The notes below the pieces were generated by a model, which saw only the letters and a list, made by a program, of their open reading frames with translations, did no database searches and had not been told where the DNA came from. The translations under genes were made by a program, and so were the position numbers. Of a stretch of 64,000 nt of DNA, positions 1-9,569 are shown in pieces; the first letter of the stretch is position 1, and each line of letters begins with the position of its first letter. The DNA comes from Corallibacter vietnamensis (GTDB lineage Bacteria; Bacteroidota; Bacteroidia; Flavobacteriales; Flavobacteriaceae). The stretch spans positions 170,314-234,313 of the forward strand of contig NZ_BAABBI010000003.1 in the NCBI RefSeq assembly GCF_039537875.1, read 5' to 3'.

Positions 1-86
1 TAATTAAAGATTGATTGATTAAGGCTCATCTAGATTTTTAATAAATATTTTCCTACAAAATTAACACTAGTCCTTTTTTTGTAAAA

Positions 87-187
87 TACTCAAATTGAGT
101 ATTTTTATATAAAAAATACTCAATTTGAGCTACTGGGAGTTATTTAATTGATATAAAAAAAGCACTCATTTTGAGTGCTTTTTTTAT
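87..187. terminator. Nested inverted repeats / terminator downstream of the N-acetylglucosamine kinase gene
   Basis: A perfect 18-bp inverted repeat (89-106 with 112-129) is followed by a second hairpin, 161-168 with 172-179, that has a 7-A run before it and a 7-T run after it. The second is a good bidirectional intrinsic terminator for the minus-strand gene ending at 215. The arms of the first repeat are themselves near-palindromes (ACTCAAATTGAGT, ACTCAATTTGAG), and the terminator stem repeats the theme (ACTCATTTTGAGT). The terminator call is firm. The role of the outer repeat is open. Confidence 0.7.
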
Positions 188-214
188 AAGTATATTGTTT
201 TTTACTTTAAATTA

Positions 215-1075
215 CTAAAGCTTTAGTGTATGATATTTTACAAGTCCTTCAATAGGTCTTCTTACAATATTCCCAACTTTAAATCCAAATTCTTCTGCTA
301 CTTCATGTATTTCACTTTCAGAAAAGAAAGCTATAGATCCTGCAAAATGAACTGGATAGGTTTTAATTTCTTCTTTAAATTGCATAACCATATTGGTTAT
401 AAAAACTCGCAATCCCTTTTTTATTAGGTTTTTAGCGTATTCAGAATCTTTATTTAAAATCATAAATTCTGCAAACGTAGCTAAATAAGCATTAGGGTTA
501 GGTTGTTTGTATAGGTTATATTTTATGTAATCTGCTTCTAAATTGTATTTTCCGGCAAAAGAAACTTTTAGCACTTCTGGCATTTGATTAAAGTAATAAT
601 CGCGGATGAGTTGTTTACCGTAATAATTACCAGAGGCATCATCCATAATGGTATAACCTAAAGAGTCTACACGTTGATGCAATTGCTCTCCATCAAAATA
701 ACTACAGTTAGACCCTGTTCCTAAAATACAGACAACTGCGGCTTCGTTATCAGAATTAATGGTTGCTCTTACAGCCGCCAATGTATCTTCATTAACCTCA
801 ACAACTGCATTGACAAATACAGATTCTAAAACTCCCTTTAATAATAATCTTGGTTTTTCAGTACCACAACCAGCACCATAGAAAAAAACATGAGTTACCT
901 CATCTCTATGAGGTTTCAATTCTTTTATCCCTTTAATGATTTTATTCAGTTTTTTTGTTTTTAAAATCGCAGGGTTTAATCCTTTTGATCTTATTTTTTC
1001 TAAAAGTTGCCTTCCATTATTATCAACAGAAATCCAATCACATTTTGTTGAGCCGCTATCTACAATTAATATCAT
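215..1075 (-). CDS. N-acetylglucosamine kinase (BadF/BadG/BcrA/BcrD ATPase family)
   Basis: A 286-residue sugar kinase of the ASKHA fold, predicted to phosphorylate N-acetylglucosamine in the cytoplasm during amino-sugar salvage. The N-terminal phosphate-1 loop is DSGSTKCDW (residues 6-14). A second phosphate-binding motif, LGTGSNCSYFDG, lies near residue 120. Both are typical of the eukaryote-like NagK/BadF group found in Bacteroidetes. Length fits the family. It lies 86 bp downstream of gapA on the same strand, so it may be the last gene of a pfkA-gapA unit, and a terminator follows it. The exact sugar substrate is inferred from the family, not proven by the sequence. Confidence 0.85.
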   Translation of the reverse strand: MILIVDSGSTKCDWISVDNNGRQLLEKIRSKGLNPAILKTKKLNKIIKGIKELKPHRDEVTHVFFYGAGCGTEKPRLLLKGVLESVFVNAVVEVNEDTLAAVRATINSDNEAAVVCILGTGSNCSYFDGEQLHQRVDSLGYTIMDDASGNYYGKQLIRDYYFNQMPEVLKVSFAGKYNLEADYIKYNLYKQPNPNAYLATFAEFMILNKDSEYAKNLIKKGLRVFITNMVMQFKEEIKTYPVHFAGSIAFFSESEIHEVAEEFGFKVGNIVRRPIEGLVKYHTLKL

Positions 1076-1161
1076 ATCTAATTTTATAAAAAAAACCGTA
1101 ACCTATAATAAACTAATTATAAACTACGGTATTAATATTTAATTTAAAAGTAAGTTTACAA

Positions 1162-2163
1162 TTATAGACTATACACGTGCTGTGCTAAATCTACTAATTT
1201 GTTTGAGTATCCAAACTCATTATCATACCAAGAAACTACTTTAAAGAATTTTGAATTTAACTCGATAGCTGCTTCAGCATCAAAAATACTTGTTCTTACA
1301 TCGCTAACAAAGTCTTGAGAAACTACTAATTCATCAGTATATCCCAGAACTCCGTTCATAGCGCCCTCTGAAGCTGCTTTAAATGCTTTTTTAATTTCTT
1401 CTAATGACGTTTCTTTTTTGGTTCTAAACGTTAAATCAACAACAGATACATCTGCTGTTGGAACACGAAATGCCATTCCTGTTAATTTTCCGTTTAATTT
1501 AGGAATTACTTTACCTACAGCTTTTGCTGCTCCTGTTGATGCGGGAATAATGTTTAATAATGCACTTCTTCCGCCTCTGTAGTCTTTTCTAGAAGGGCCA
1601 TCTACAGTTAATTGAGTTGCTGTTGTTGCGTGAACAGTTGTCATTAAACCTTCTTCTATACCAAAATTATCATCAATAACTTTTGCTAAAGGAGCTAAGC
1701 AGTTTGTTGTACAAGATGCATTTGATACGATATTATCTGATGCTTTAACGTCTTGGTGATTCACACCCATAACAAACATAGGCGCATCTTTACTTGGTGC
1801 AGAAATAACTACTTTTTTCGCTCCAGCATCTAAATGATATTGTGCTGTACCTAATGTTGTAAATATACCGGTACATTCTGCTACTACATCTACACCTGCT
1901 TCATCCCACTTTAGGTTTTTTGGGTCTTTTTCTGCAGTAACTCTTACTGTTTTACCGTTTACTATTAAGTGTCCATCTTTAACCTCTATTGTTCCGTCAA
2001 ATTTTCCATGTACAGAGTCATACTCTAGTAAATATGCTAAATGCTCTACATCTAACAAATCATTTATTGCTACCACATCTACATCTGGTCTATTTACTGT
2101 AGCTCTAAATACTATTCTTCCTATTCTTCCGAATCCGTTAATTCCTAATTTTAGTGTTGACAT
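1162..2163 (-). CDS. gapA: Type I glyceraldehyde-3-phosphate dehydrogenase
   Basis: A 333-residue glycolytic enzyme oxidising glyceraldehyde-3-phosphate to 1,3-bisphosphoglycerate. The Rossmann motif GINGFGRIGR is at residues 8-17. The catalytic signature ASCTTNC has its nucleophile at Cys151. The coenzyme loop reads AINDLLD, as in NAD-dependent glycolytic forms. The substrate motif TTVHATTATQ and the C-terminal SWYDNEFGYSNK are intact, so the enzyme should be active. It starts 14 bp after pfkA on the same strand, an obvious glycolytic operon. Confidence 0.98.
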   Translation of the reverse strand: MSTLKLGINGFGRIGRIVFRATVNRPDVDVVAINDLLDVEHLAYLLEYDSVHGKFDGTIEVKDGHLIVNGKTVRVTAEKDPKNLKWDEAGVDVVAECTGIFTTLGTAQYHLDAGAKKVVISAPSKDAPMFVMGVNHQDVKASDNIVSNASCTTNCLAPLAKVIDDNFGIEEGLMTTVHATTATQLTVDGPSRKDYRGGRSALLNIIPASTGAAKAVGKVIPKLNGKLTGMAFRVPTADVSVVDLTFRTKKETSLEEIKKAFKAASEGAMNGVLGYTDELVVSQDFVSDVRTSIFDAEAAIELNSKFFKVVSWYDNEFGYSNKLVDLAQHVYSL

Positions 2164-2177
2164 ATTCTATTTTTAAG

Positions 2178-3164
2178 TTATGTGGTCATGATATCTGACA
2201 CACGAAGTAATTCTAAATTTATTTTTGATTGTCCTTTTATAGCTTGATCTAATGGTGTTAATACCATTTTATCATTAAGTAAGCCTACCATAAAATTGCT
2301 TTTGCCTTCTAACAGGCTTTCTACGGCTTTTACTCCCATTCTACTTGCTAAAACGCGATCAAAGCATGATGGAGATCCACCACGTTGCATATGCCCTAAT
2401 ACGGATACACGTGTTTCATATTCGGCCATATTTTCATCTACATAATCTTTTAGCTCAAAAACATTTTTACCTATTTTATCGCCTTCTGCAACTACAACGA
2501 TACTTGATGATTTTCCTGATTGTTTACTGCGTCTTAAAGACTCTAAAAGTCTGTCTAATCCTAAATCTTCTTCTGGGATTAAAATTTCTTCAGCACCAGC
2601 TCCAACACCTACGTTTAATGCTATGTGACCAACATCTCTTCCCATTACTTCAACAAAAAATAGTCTGTTGTGAGAACTTGCTGTATCTCTAATTTTATCA
2701 ATTACTTCTACAACAGTATTAAGCGCTGTATCATAACCTAGTGTATGTGAAGTACCATAAATATCATTATCAATAGTTCCTGGTATACCCATTACAGGAA
2801 AGTTATATTCGCTATTAAAAATCATAGCTCCTGTAAATGTACCATCTCCGCCTATGGTTACTAAAGCGTCTATGTTGGCTTCTTTAAGTTTATCGTAAGC
2901 TTTTTTGCGCCCTTCTGGGGTTCTAAATTCGTTAGATCTTGCTGACTTTAAAATGGTACCTCCTTTATTTATAATGCCTTTTACACTTCGAGCATTCATA
3001 GCTTTAAAGTCGCCTTCAATCATGCCTTGGTAACCTCTATATATACCAACACATTCTATTTGATGATAGGCACAAGTTCTTACCACAGATCGTATGGCTG
3101 CATTCATTCCTGGTGAGTCACCACCAGAGGTCATAACACCTATTTTTTTTATTGTTTTTGACAT
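2178..3164 (-). CDS. pfkA: ATP-dependent 6-phosphofructokinase
   Basis: A 328-residue bacterial-type PFK that makes fructose-1,6-bisphosphate. The N-terminal GGDSPGMNAAIR (from residue 14) carries the nucleotide loop. GGDGTFTGA and PGTIDND hold the Mg/ATP site and catalytic Asp. The glycine-then-aspartate pattern in GGDGT is that of ATP-dependent rather than pyrophosphate-dependent enzymes. Length matches E. coli PfkA (320). First gene of the pfkA-gapA pair. The 160-bp upstream region is AT-rich, and I see no clear TAnnTTTG element for it. Confidence 0.97.
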   Translation of the reverse strand: MSKTIKKIGVMTSGGDSPGMNAAIRSVVRTCAYHQIECVGIYRGYQGMIEGDFKAMNARSVKGIINKGGTILKSARSNEFRTPEGRKKAYDKLKEANIDALVTIGGDGTFTGAMIFNSEYNFPVMGIPGTIDNDIYGTSHTLGYDTALNTVVEVIDKIRDTASSHNRLFFVEVMGRDVGHIALNVGVGAGAEEILIPEEDLGLDRLLESLRRSKQSGKSSSIVVVAEGDKIGKNVFELKDYVDENMAEYETRVSVLGHMQRGGSPSCFDRVLASRMGVKAVESLLEGKSNFMVGLLNDKMVLTPLDQAIKGQSKINLELLRVSDIMTT

Positions 3165-3325
3165 GTATTTCTAGTTTGAATAGTAAAACTAATAAAGAAA
3201 TTATATAAACATAGTGCTATTTCATATAATTTAACAATCAAACAAAAACTCAATCGTTTTCGTTAATAACTATTTGGTTTCAGCAAGAATAATGAGGTGT
3301 TTTAAGTTAAAATTTGGATGAAATT

Positions 3326-6300
3326 TTAATTTTTATTTTCTTTTTTGAAACCGATATATGAAGGTAGTTTTTCTTCTTCTTCAGCTTCTTCTTTTTGCTT
3401 TTCTTCTTCTACTTTAGCTTTACCCTTAAATATAATTTGAAGTAATTCTTTAAACGTATCAAAATCTACATTATAAGAAATACCTAACCCTTGAGTGTAG
3501 CCTATTTCTTCTCCAAAATTTCTAATACTGTTTTCTCGGTTAAAGACTTTTGCGGTAAGTGTTCCTTCTTCATTTAACAAAAAGTCTATTTGAACATCAC
3601 CTGCAATTACGGTTTCGCTAACTCCGCCAACGGGAACTCCTACTTTTCCGTTTATTAATACGCGATCTGTGATATTTGTTTGTAGAGTTACACCTAATCT
3701 ATCATCAGTTTGATATTCTGGTGTGTTTGCTCCTGCTTCATAATTAAGACCTATATTAACTTTATTATTACCATCAGATAGAATTCCGTTTACAATACCG
3801 TTAAGTCGCTCTGCTATGGTTCCTGTAAAGTTCACATTTGATCTGTTAGAAAATGAGCCGGTAGCTAATAAAAATAAGGCTTGATTATCTCTGTCTTCTT
3901 TTGATTCTAATCTATAAGCTAATTCTGATTTTACTGTAGAGCTTAAGTTAGGAAAACTAAAGTCAAAATCAATATCTGGTTTCTCTAATTGCCCTGTTAA
4001 ATTGGTTACTAAATGAACTGGTATGCTTCTGTTTATTGGATTATCTAATAATGGAGATGGATTTGCATTGGTTTTATAAATAGCTTTTAAATCTATGTTG
4101 GCCTTTAATGGATCTCCATTCCAAGCTATAGATCCTCCAGGTTCTACTGTGAATTCTTTTTGCACTAAACCTCCATATAAAAAGTTGTATACGCCTTCTA
4201 CTACTGAAAAATCACCGTAAATTTTAAATTTACCGTTTGTATTTATATCTAATAAAATACCTCCAATACCACGACCACGTATAGTACTTCCTGATGTTTT
4301 ATCAATAACAATTTCAATTTCGGCATCTTTGGTTATATCTAAATCAAAATCTAGTTCTAAACCTGATACATCTTTTATTTGTAATACTTCTCCATTTTGT
4401 TTAGCAAGTTTTTCTTCAGGTGTTAAGAAGTGAATAAATGAATTATCCCCAAAAGATTCGGAGTCATTTAGTGGAATTACAAATACTGTATTAGGTTTTG
4501 TTTGTGCTATAACATCTATTACCAATTGCTCTGTAGGCCCTTTTAAGCTAGCATAACCATCAATAAAAGCAGTACCGTAATATGGAAGATCTTCATCTTC
4601 TTCTGTATCTAAAACAAGCATATTATTTGCTCTGATACCTAAATCTAAATTCCAATTAGAAAAGTTAATATGGCTAATTGAACCGTCTATCCAACCTTTT
4701 GTATTATACTTGGTATCTGTAATATCAATATTATTAAAAACAAAACTTTGATTTTCTAAAGTTACCGATGAGGCTTGAGCAAAATCAAAATCTACGTTTA
4801 AAAAAGGAACGGTTAGTCCGGAGTTATTTAAAGTTAGTTCACCATTTATATCTGGCCTACTTAAATCACCGCCTAGGTTTGCGGTTCCTGTAACAAACCC
4901 TCTAATATTACTTAATATACCGTCTAGGAAAGGATTTAGAGGTTTCAGATTAAAATCTTTAAAATTTAAAGCGACATCTATAGATGATGTTGCTCCAGAT
5001 ACATTTATATTTCCTAATGCTTTAAAAGATTCTGATACATCGTCTTTAATTTTGGCATTAACGTTATAATTTGTTAAATCTTCATTACCTGTTATTTGGG
5101 CGTCAAATGAGCCTAACAGCAAATCATTAACCTCTAAATCATCTATAGTAATTGTTGAGTTTGGTAAGTAACTACCTTTTTCTTGTAAGATATCTAGCTT
5201 ACCATTTACATTTCCTTTTAACTTAAGGCTATCTATTTCTGGTGTTATTTTAGCTAAATCTACATCTTTAAAATCAAGCTTTATGTCTTTATATGTTGAA
5301 TCTCTTAAAACACCAGATAGCTTGATTTGTTCTTGGTTATGACTCATCATAAACGAGTCTATTTTAATGGAATTAAACTTGTTATCAAATACAATTTTGT
5401 TGTACTTGTTTCTGTTTTCGTTTATAACCCATTTATTGTTTTTAAATGTCGCATCAGATTTTTTAAACCCTATTACTGATTTATTTTCCTCATTTATAGT
5501 ATGATAAAAACTGAAGTTATAAACATCTCTATTTTTTGCTCCTCCTTGAAATTCTGACCTAACAAAAAGTGTATCATTTAACGTTACATTAATCAAGTTG
5601 AATTTAGATATATTATAATATTTGGTATTTATACTATCTATTTCTGCATAGGTGTTAAATAATGGGTTTTTATTATCTACTTGAACAGCTATAGATTCAG
5701 CAAAATAATCAAAGAGTTTTATTTTTGGAGATCTAAATACTAGATCAAAAGCTTTTTCATTGCTTTCTACATGACCTCTAATGTAAGTGTTGGTTCCTAA
5801 TTCAATATCAGGAACAAATACTTCAACTATTTTATTATAAATTTTAAAATTAAAATCTATGTACTGATTTTCGGCTACTTCATGAGGTTTATAGTTTGTA
5901 TAAATACTGCCTATGGCGTTTTCAAAAAGTTTGGCGATGTCTTCAAATAGGAATTCACCACTTAATTGGCCTTCAATAATATCAGGAGAGTTAACATCTA
6001 TATATCTTACATTATTTTTGATAGATGATGTGATTTCAAAATCGTCAAACTCGTATTTGTCATATTCATTCTCATAATATGTTTTATTAAATTGAATAGA
6101 ACCAATCGCATCATTTAGAGATGTTCCTGTCATTTTCATATCAACAACACCTTTAAAAACAGATAAGCTATCGTTTTTAACAAAATTAAGCGCTTTTAAA
6201 TTGGCATAATCTACTTCAGCTACAAAGTCGAATTTATTTACCTCTTTTGAGACATCAGCTAATCCATTAAATTTTAGTTTAAGATTTTTATCATTAGATC

Positions 6301-7693
6301 GTAATCTACCATTATACACATTTTCCTTTAATGTTCCGGATACTTCTATATTTTGATAAACATAATTATTGTAATCTAAACTAAAGATATCTCCTAATAG
6401 TTTAGTGTTTACATTGGCTTTGGTAAAACCTTTTCCATCTACATCTAGGTTAAGGGATACTTGTTTTAATGTTGGGTCTTCAAGAAACTGCCCCATATCA
6501 AAATCAGTAAGTATTACATTACCTACATAAGAGGCATTGTCAATATCATCAATAGAATTCATAACAAGATTAGAATCTATAAACCCTAAATCAGTATCTA
6601 TTTCTATATCAGCCTTTATGGTTTTTGGTGATATTTCTGATTGCCCAACTATAGTGAAATTTCCAAGCCTTTCAAAAGACGAAGGAATGGTTTCTCCCAA
6701 AACATTTGGCAATAACGCTTTAAGATCTCTATAATTTGATGATAGGTTTGAGAAATACCCATTCATATGAAAGTTATCATCTTGGGCATTAAAAAGGTTT
6801 TTAAAAGTAATATCACCATATACGCTACTTCTAGAACTTGTATTAAGACGCAAGTCATCAAGTTTCATATTGTTAAGTGTTCCTGAAACTTTTGTGCTAA
6901 ATGCAGCTCGCTGGTTTACTCCAAACTCATTATAAAAAGTGTTTAATTCATTTAGAGCAATATCTGCTTTTGTAAATATAGCGTCTATATTTACTTTGTC
7001 TGTAAAGTCTTTTAAGTCTTCACGGTTAAACAAAAACTTAACTTCTCCTTGTAGGGTTGAGTTTTTTGTTTCAATATCTAAATCTTCAAGAAATATATGT
7101 TCTGGTGTATATGCAAAATTTGTCACCAAATTTTTCATTTCAAGTCCACGACTATCTAAAAATGCTAAATTATTTACACGCATACTTACATCACTGCCGT
7201 TTATGAGAAATGTCGTTGCATTAATATCTATAGCATTAAATTCTAAAATATTAGGGTTTTCAATATTTTCATCTATCAACCTAAAAATTCCGTCTGTAAT
7301 TGTAACATCACTAGAAGATAGCAAAAAGTTACTTTTTTCTTTGCTAGGTGTTTCTTCATCAAATCTAGCTACAAAAACATCTAAATTAGTTTCTGAAGCT
7401 CCTTTGTATTTCTTTAAATTAAATACAAGGCCCTCTAAATCTATATCACCAAAAGCTAATTTGCTATTATAGAGATTTTTAAAGTTAATTATAGATGTGT
7501 TTAGTTCTAAAACACTAATCAATGTATCTTGCTTGTAATCTCTAATTAGTATTTCTTTTAATTCAACATCGCCATTAAATTGTAACCCTACTCTACCAAT
7601 GTTTATATTTGTTTTATAATCGCGGTTTATTAAATCTGTTGCATAAGCACCTAGTTTTGTTTGAACTGCGGGTATAGAAAACACCAACACCAA
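3326..7693 (-). CDS. tamB: TamB-like translocation/assembly module protein (DUF490)
   Basis: A very large (about 1455 residues from this start) inner-membrane-anchored periplasmic protein of the TamB/AsmA-like family, which bridges inner and outer membranes and is linked to outer-membrane protein or lipid transport. Most of the chain is beta-rich repeats; the last ~400 residues look like the conserved TamB domain (for example FTVEPGGSIAWNGDPLKA and LTGQLEKPDIDFDFSFP). The tail ends in a charged KVEEEKQKEEAEEEEK stretch. The coordinate given is a TTG codon (the first canonical start), but it falls inside the hydrophobic anchor. The same frame stays open to 7810 and encodes the basic residues and the rest of the membrane helix (RIRKFLKIVSKLVLILLL), so the real start is probably upstream at a non-canonical codon (ATT 7793-7795 or ATA 7796-7798). 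Divergent from tsaD, 123 bp away. Confidence 0.88.
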   Translation of the reverse strand: MVLVFSIPAVQTKLGAYATDLINRDYKTNINIGRVGLQFNGDVELKEILIRDYKQDTLISVLELNTSIINFKNLYNSKLAFGDIDLEGLVFNLKKYKGASETNLDVFVARFDEETPSKEKSNFLLSSSDVTITDGIFRLIDENIENPNILEFNAIDINATTFLINGSDVSMRVNNLAFLDSRGLEMKNLVTNFAYTPEHIFLEDLDIETKNSTLQGEVKFLFNREDLKDFTDKVNIDAIFTKADIALNELNTFYNEFGVNQRAAFSTKVSGTLNNMKLDDLRLNTSSRSSVYGDITFKNLFNAQDDNFHMNGYFSNLSSNYRDLKALLPNVLGETIPSSFERLGNFTIVGQSEISPKTIKADIEIDTDLGFIDSNLVMNSIDDIDNASYVGNVILTDFDMGQFLEDPTLKQVSLNLDVDGKGFTKANVNTKLLGDIFSLDYNNYVYQNIEVSGTLKENVYNGRLRSNDKNLKLKFNGLADVSKEVNKFDFVAEVDYANLKALNFVKNDSLSVFKGVVDMKMTGTSLNDAIGSIQFNKTYYENEYDKYEFDDFEITSSIKNNVRYIDVNSPDIIEGQLSGEFLFEDIAKLFENAIGSIYTNYKPHEVAENQYIDFNFKIYNKIVEVFVPDIELGTNTYIRGHVESNEKAFDLVFRSPKIKLFDYFAESIAVQVDNKNPLFNTYAEIDSINTKYYNISKFNLINVTLNDTLFVRSEFQGGAKNRDVYNFSFYHTINEENKSVIGFKKSDATFKNNKWVINENRNKYNKIVFDNKFNSIKIDSFMMSHNQEQIKLSGVLRDSTYKDIKLDFKDVDLAKITPEIDSLKLKGNVNGKLDILQEKGSYLPNSTITIDDLEVNDLLLGSFDAQITGNEDLTNYNVNAKIKDDVSESFKALGNINVSGATSSIDVALNFKDFNLKPLNPFLDGILSNIRGFVTGTANLGGDLSRPDINGELTLNNSGLTVPFLNVDFDFAQASSVTLENQSFVFNNIDITDTKYNTKGWIDGSISHINFSNWNLDLGIRANNMLVLDTEEDEDLPYYGTAFIDGYASLKGPTEQLVIDVIAQTKPNTVFVIPLNDSESFGDNSFIHFLTPEEKLAKQNGEVLQIKDVSGLELDFDLDITKDAEIEIVIDKTSGSTIRGRGIGGILLDINTNGKFKIYGDFSVVEGVYNFLYGGLVQKEFTVEPGGSIAWNGDPLKANIDLKAIYKTNANPSPLLDNPINRSIPVHLVTNLTGQLEKPDIDFDFSFPNLSSTVKSELAYRLESKEDRDNQALFLLATGSFSNRSNVNFTGTIAERLNGIVNGILSDGNNKVNIGLNYEAGANTPEYQTDDRLGVTLQTNITDRVLINGKVGVPVGGVSETVIAGDVQIDFLLNEEGTLTAKVFNRENSIRNFGEEIGYTQGLGISYNVDFDTFKELLQIIFKGKAKVEEEKQKEEAEEEEKLPSYIGFKKENKN

Positions 7694-7816
7694 TATGATG
7701 AAAAGAAGTAGTAAAATTAATACTAGCTTTGATACTATTTTTAAAAATTTTCTGATACGTTTTAAAGTTATAACTTTGAAGCCAAAATTAACAATTATTG
7801 TGCCTAATTTTTATTA

Positions 7817-8839
7817 ATGAGTTCACAAAATATTTATATTCTCGGAATTGAGTCTTCTTGCGACGACACAGCAGCATCTGTTATGCATAATGGCAAGATT
7901 TTAAGTAACGTTATTGCAAGTCAAAAAATACATGAAGAATATGGCGGTGTTGTTCCTGAACTTGCCTCTAGAGCGCATCAGCAAAACATTGTTCCTGTTG
8001 TGGCACAAGCACTTAAAAAAGCTAATATTGACAAGTCTCAATTAAACGCCATAGCTTTTACGCGAGGTCCAGGACTTATGGGTTCTTTGCTTGTAGGTAC
8101 ATCTTTTGCTAAATCATTAGCTTTTGGTCTAGACATTCCGTTAATAGATGTGAACCATATGCAAGCTCATATTTTAGCTCATTTTATAGATGAAGAAGGC
8201 TTTAACAAACCTCCTTTTCCTTTTTTAGCAATGACTATTTCTGGTGGACACACTCAAATAGTTAAAGTTTCTAGTTACTTTGACATGGAAGTTATTGGTG
8301 AAACTATAGATGATGCTGTAGGAGAAGCTTATGACAAAAGCGGAAAAATTTTAGGTTTAGGATATCCTGCTGGTCCAGAAATAGACAAACGTGCAAAACT
8401 TGGAAACCCAAAAGCTTTTAAGTTTACAAAACCTAAAGTAGACGGACTAAACTTTAGCTTTTCTGGCTTAAAAACCGCTATCTTATATTTTATACAAAAA
8501 GAAACAAAAGCCAATCCTAATTTCATTGATGAAAATATTAATGACATTTGCGCTTCAATACAATATACCATTATTGGTATTTTAATAGATAAACTTAAGC
8601 TTGCAAGTAAAGAAACTGGTATAAAGCACATTGCTATTGGCGGTGGCGTATCTGCCAATTCTGGAATTAGACAAGCTTTAAAAAATGGAGAAAGCAAATT
8701 TGGATGGACAACTTATGTACCTAAATTTGAATTCACAACAGATAATGCGGCTATGATTGCTATTGTAGGATACCTAAAATATCTTGAAGGGAATTTTTCT
8801 GAACAAAACATAACAGCTTCAGCAAGATTAAAAATCTAA
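7817..8839 (+). CDS. tsaD: tRNA N6-adenosine threonylcarbamoyltransferase TsaD
   Basis: A 340-residue Kae1/YgjD family protein that transfers the threonylcarbamoyl group to A37 of ANN-decoding tRNAs, together with TsaB, TsaE and TsaC. The start motif GIESSCDDTAASV is at residues 10-22. The metal-binding NHMQAHILAH gives the two conserved histidines, and SGGHTQIV and GGGVSANSGIR are the ASKHA nucleotide motifs. Complete, usual length. The ATG is preceded by TAATTTTTATTA, typical of this genome's A/T-rich leaders. Its partners tsaB and tsaE are not in the window. Confidence 0.97.
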   Translation: MSSQNIYILGIESSCDDTAASVMHNGKILSNVIASQKIHEEYGGVVPELASRAHQQNIVPVVAQALKKANIDKSQLNAIAFTRGPGLMGSLLVGTSFAKSLAFGLDIPLIDVNHMQAHILAHFIDEEGFNKPPFPFLAMTISGGHTQIVKVSSYFDMEVIGETIDDAVGEAYDKSGKILGLGYPAGPEIDKRAKLGNPKAFKFTKPKVDGLNFSFSGLKTAILYFIQKETKANPNFIDENINDICASIQYTIIGILIDKLKLASKETGIKHIAIGGGVSANSGIRQALKNGESKFGWTTYVPKFEFTTDNAAMIAIVGYLKYLEGNFSEQNITASARLKI

Positions 8840-8896
8840 CTAATATTGTTAAAGTTTCTGTTGATAACCTTTATTAATTAAAGGATATCTATACTA

Positions 8897-8904
8897 TAAT
8901 TTTG
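8897..8904 (+). promoter_or_regulatory. Putative -7 promoter element (TAATTTTG) for the PPIase-rsmE operon
   Basis: TAATTTTG matches the Bacteroidetes -7 consensus TAnnTTTG and sits 35 bp before the ATG at 8939. No clear -33 TTG is seen at the usual distance, so the call rests on the -7 element and its position alone. Confidence 0.4.
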
Positions 8905-8938
8905 TTTTTTTGTATTCTAACTAATAAAAAAAGATTTA

Positions 8939-9568
8939 ATGAGACTATTTATTTTATTTTTTGTTTTATCTACATCATTCATTCAATCTCAAAATGCGTC
9001 TAAAGAGTTAGATGCCATTACAGATACAAGTCAAGCTGAAACTTACATTTCAGAAAAAGGAAGCAAAAAAAATAAACTCATCACATTTAATGAAGCTAAA
9101 CACAAAACCAGATTAGCTCAAGAGCTTTTAAAAAAACGTGTTGGAGGAAAAACTACCGTAGAAACAGATTTTGAACATGTACATTATAAAGTAGTTGAAA
9201 AATACAATGTATCTCACTATAGAGTAAGCTATATATTACTAAATGGAAAAGGCAAAACTCAAGATGAAATTAATGATGTAAGAGATCAAATCATTGATAA
9301 GTATAAAAAGAAGCTATATTCTTTTGCTCAACTAGCCAAGCAATACTCTATAAGTCGTAATGCAACACGCGGTGGTGATACTGGTTGGTTTACTGAAGGT
9401 AGACTTTCTGCAACTTTAGAGAGCGCTATAATTAATGACACACACGCGCTAAACGATATCTTTAAAATTGATGATGTTGAAAAAGATTCGTATTACATTG
9501 TACTGAAAACTCACGAACCAGAAAACATTAAAGAAATTAAAGTCTTAAAAGTCGTAGAACCTAAATAA
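8939..9568 (+). CDS. Secreted parvulin-type peptidyl-prolyl isomerase
   Basis: A 209-residue protein with an N-terminal signal peptide (hydrophobic to about residue 17, then FIQSQNASK). A parvulin (PpiC/SurA-like) domain lies at roughly residues 90-190: YRVSYILLNGKG, SFAQLAKQYS and GGDTGWFTEGRL are the family landmarks. It should act in the periplasm on prolyl bonds of envelope proteins. Much shorter than SurA, so it has a single PPIase domain and no large chaperone domain. It is followed 1 bp later by rsmE, so the two are cotranscribed. Confidence 0.85.
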   Translation: MRLFILFFVLSTSFIQSQNASKELDAITDTSQAETYISEKGSKKNKLITFNEAKHKTRLAQELLKKRVGGKTTVETDFEHVHYKVVEKYNVSHYRVSYILLNGKGKTQDEINDVRDQIIDKYKKKLYSFAQLAKQYSISRNATRGGDTGWFTEGRLSATLESAIINDTHALNDIFKIDDVEKDSYYIVLKTHEPENIKEIKVLKVVEPK

Positions 9569-9569
9569 T

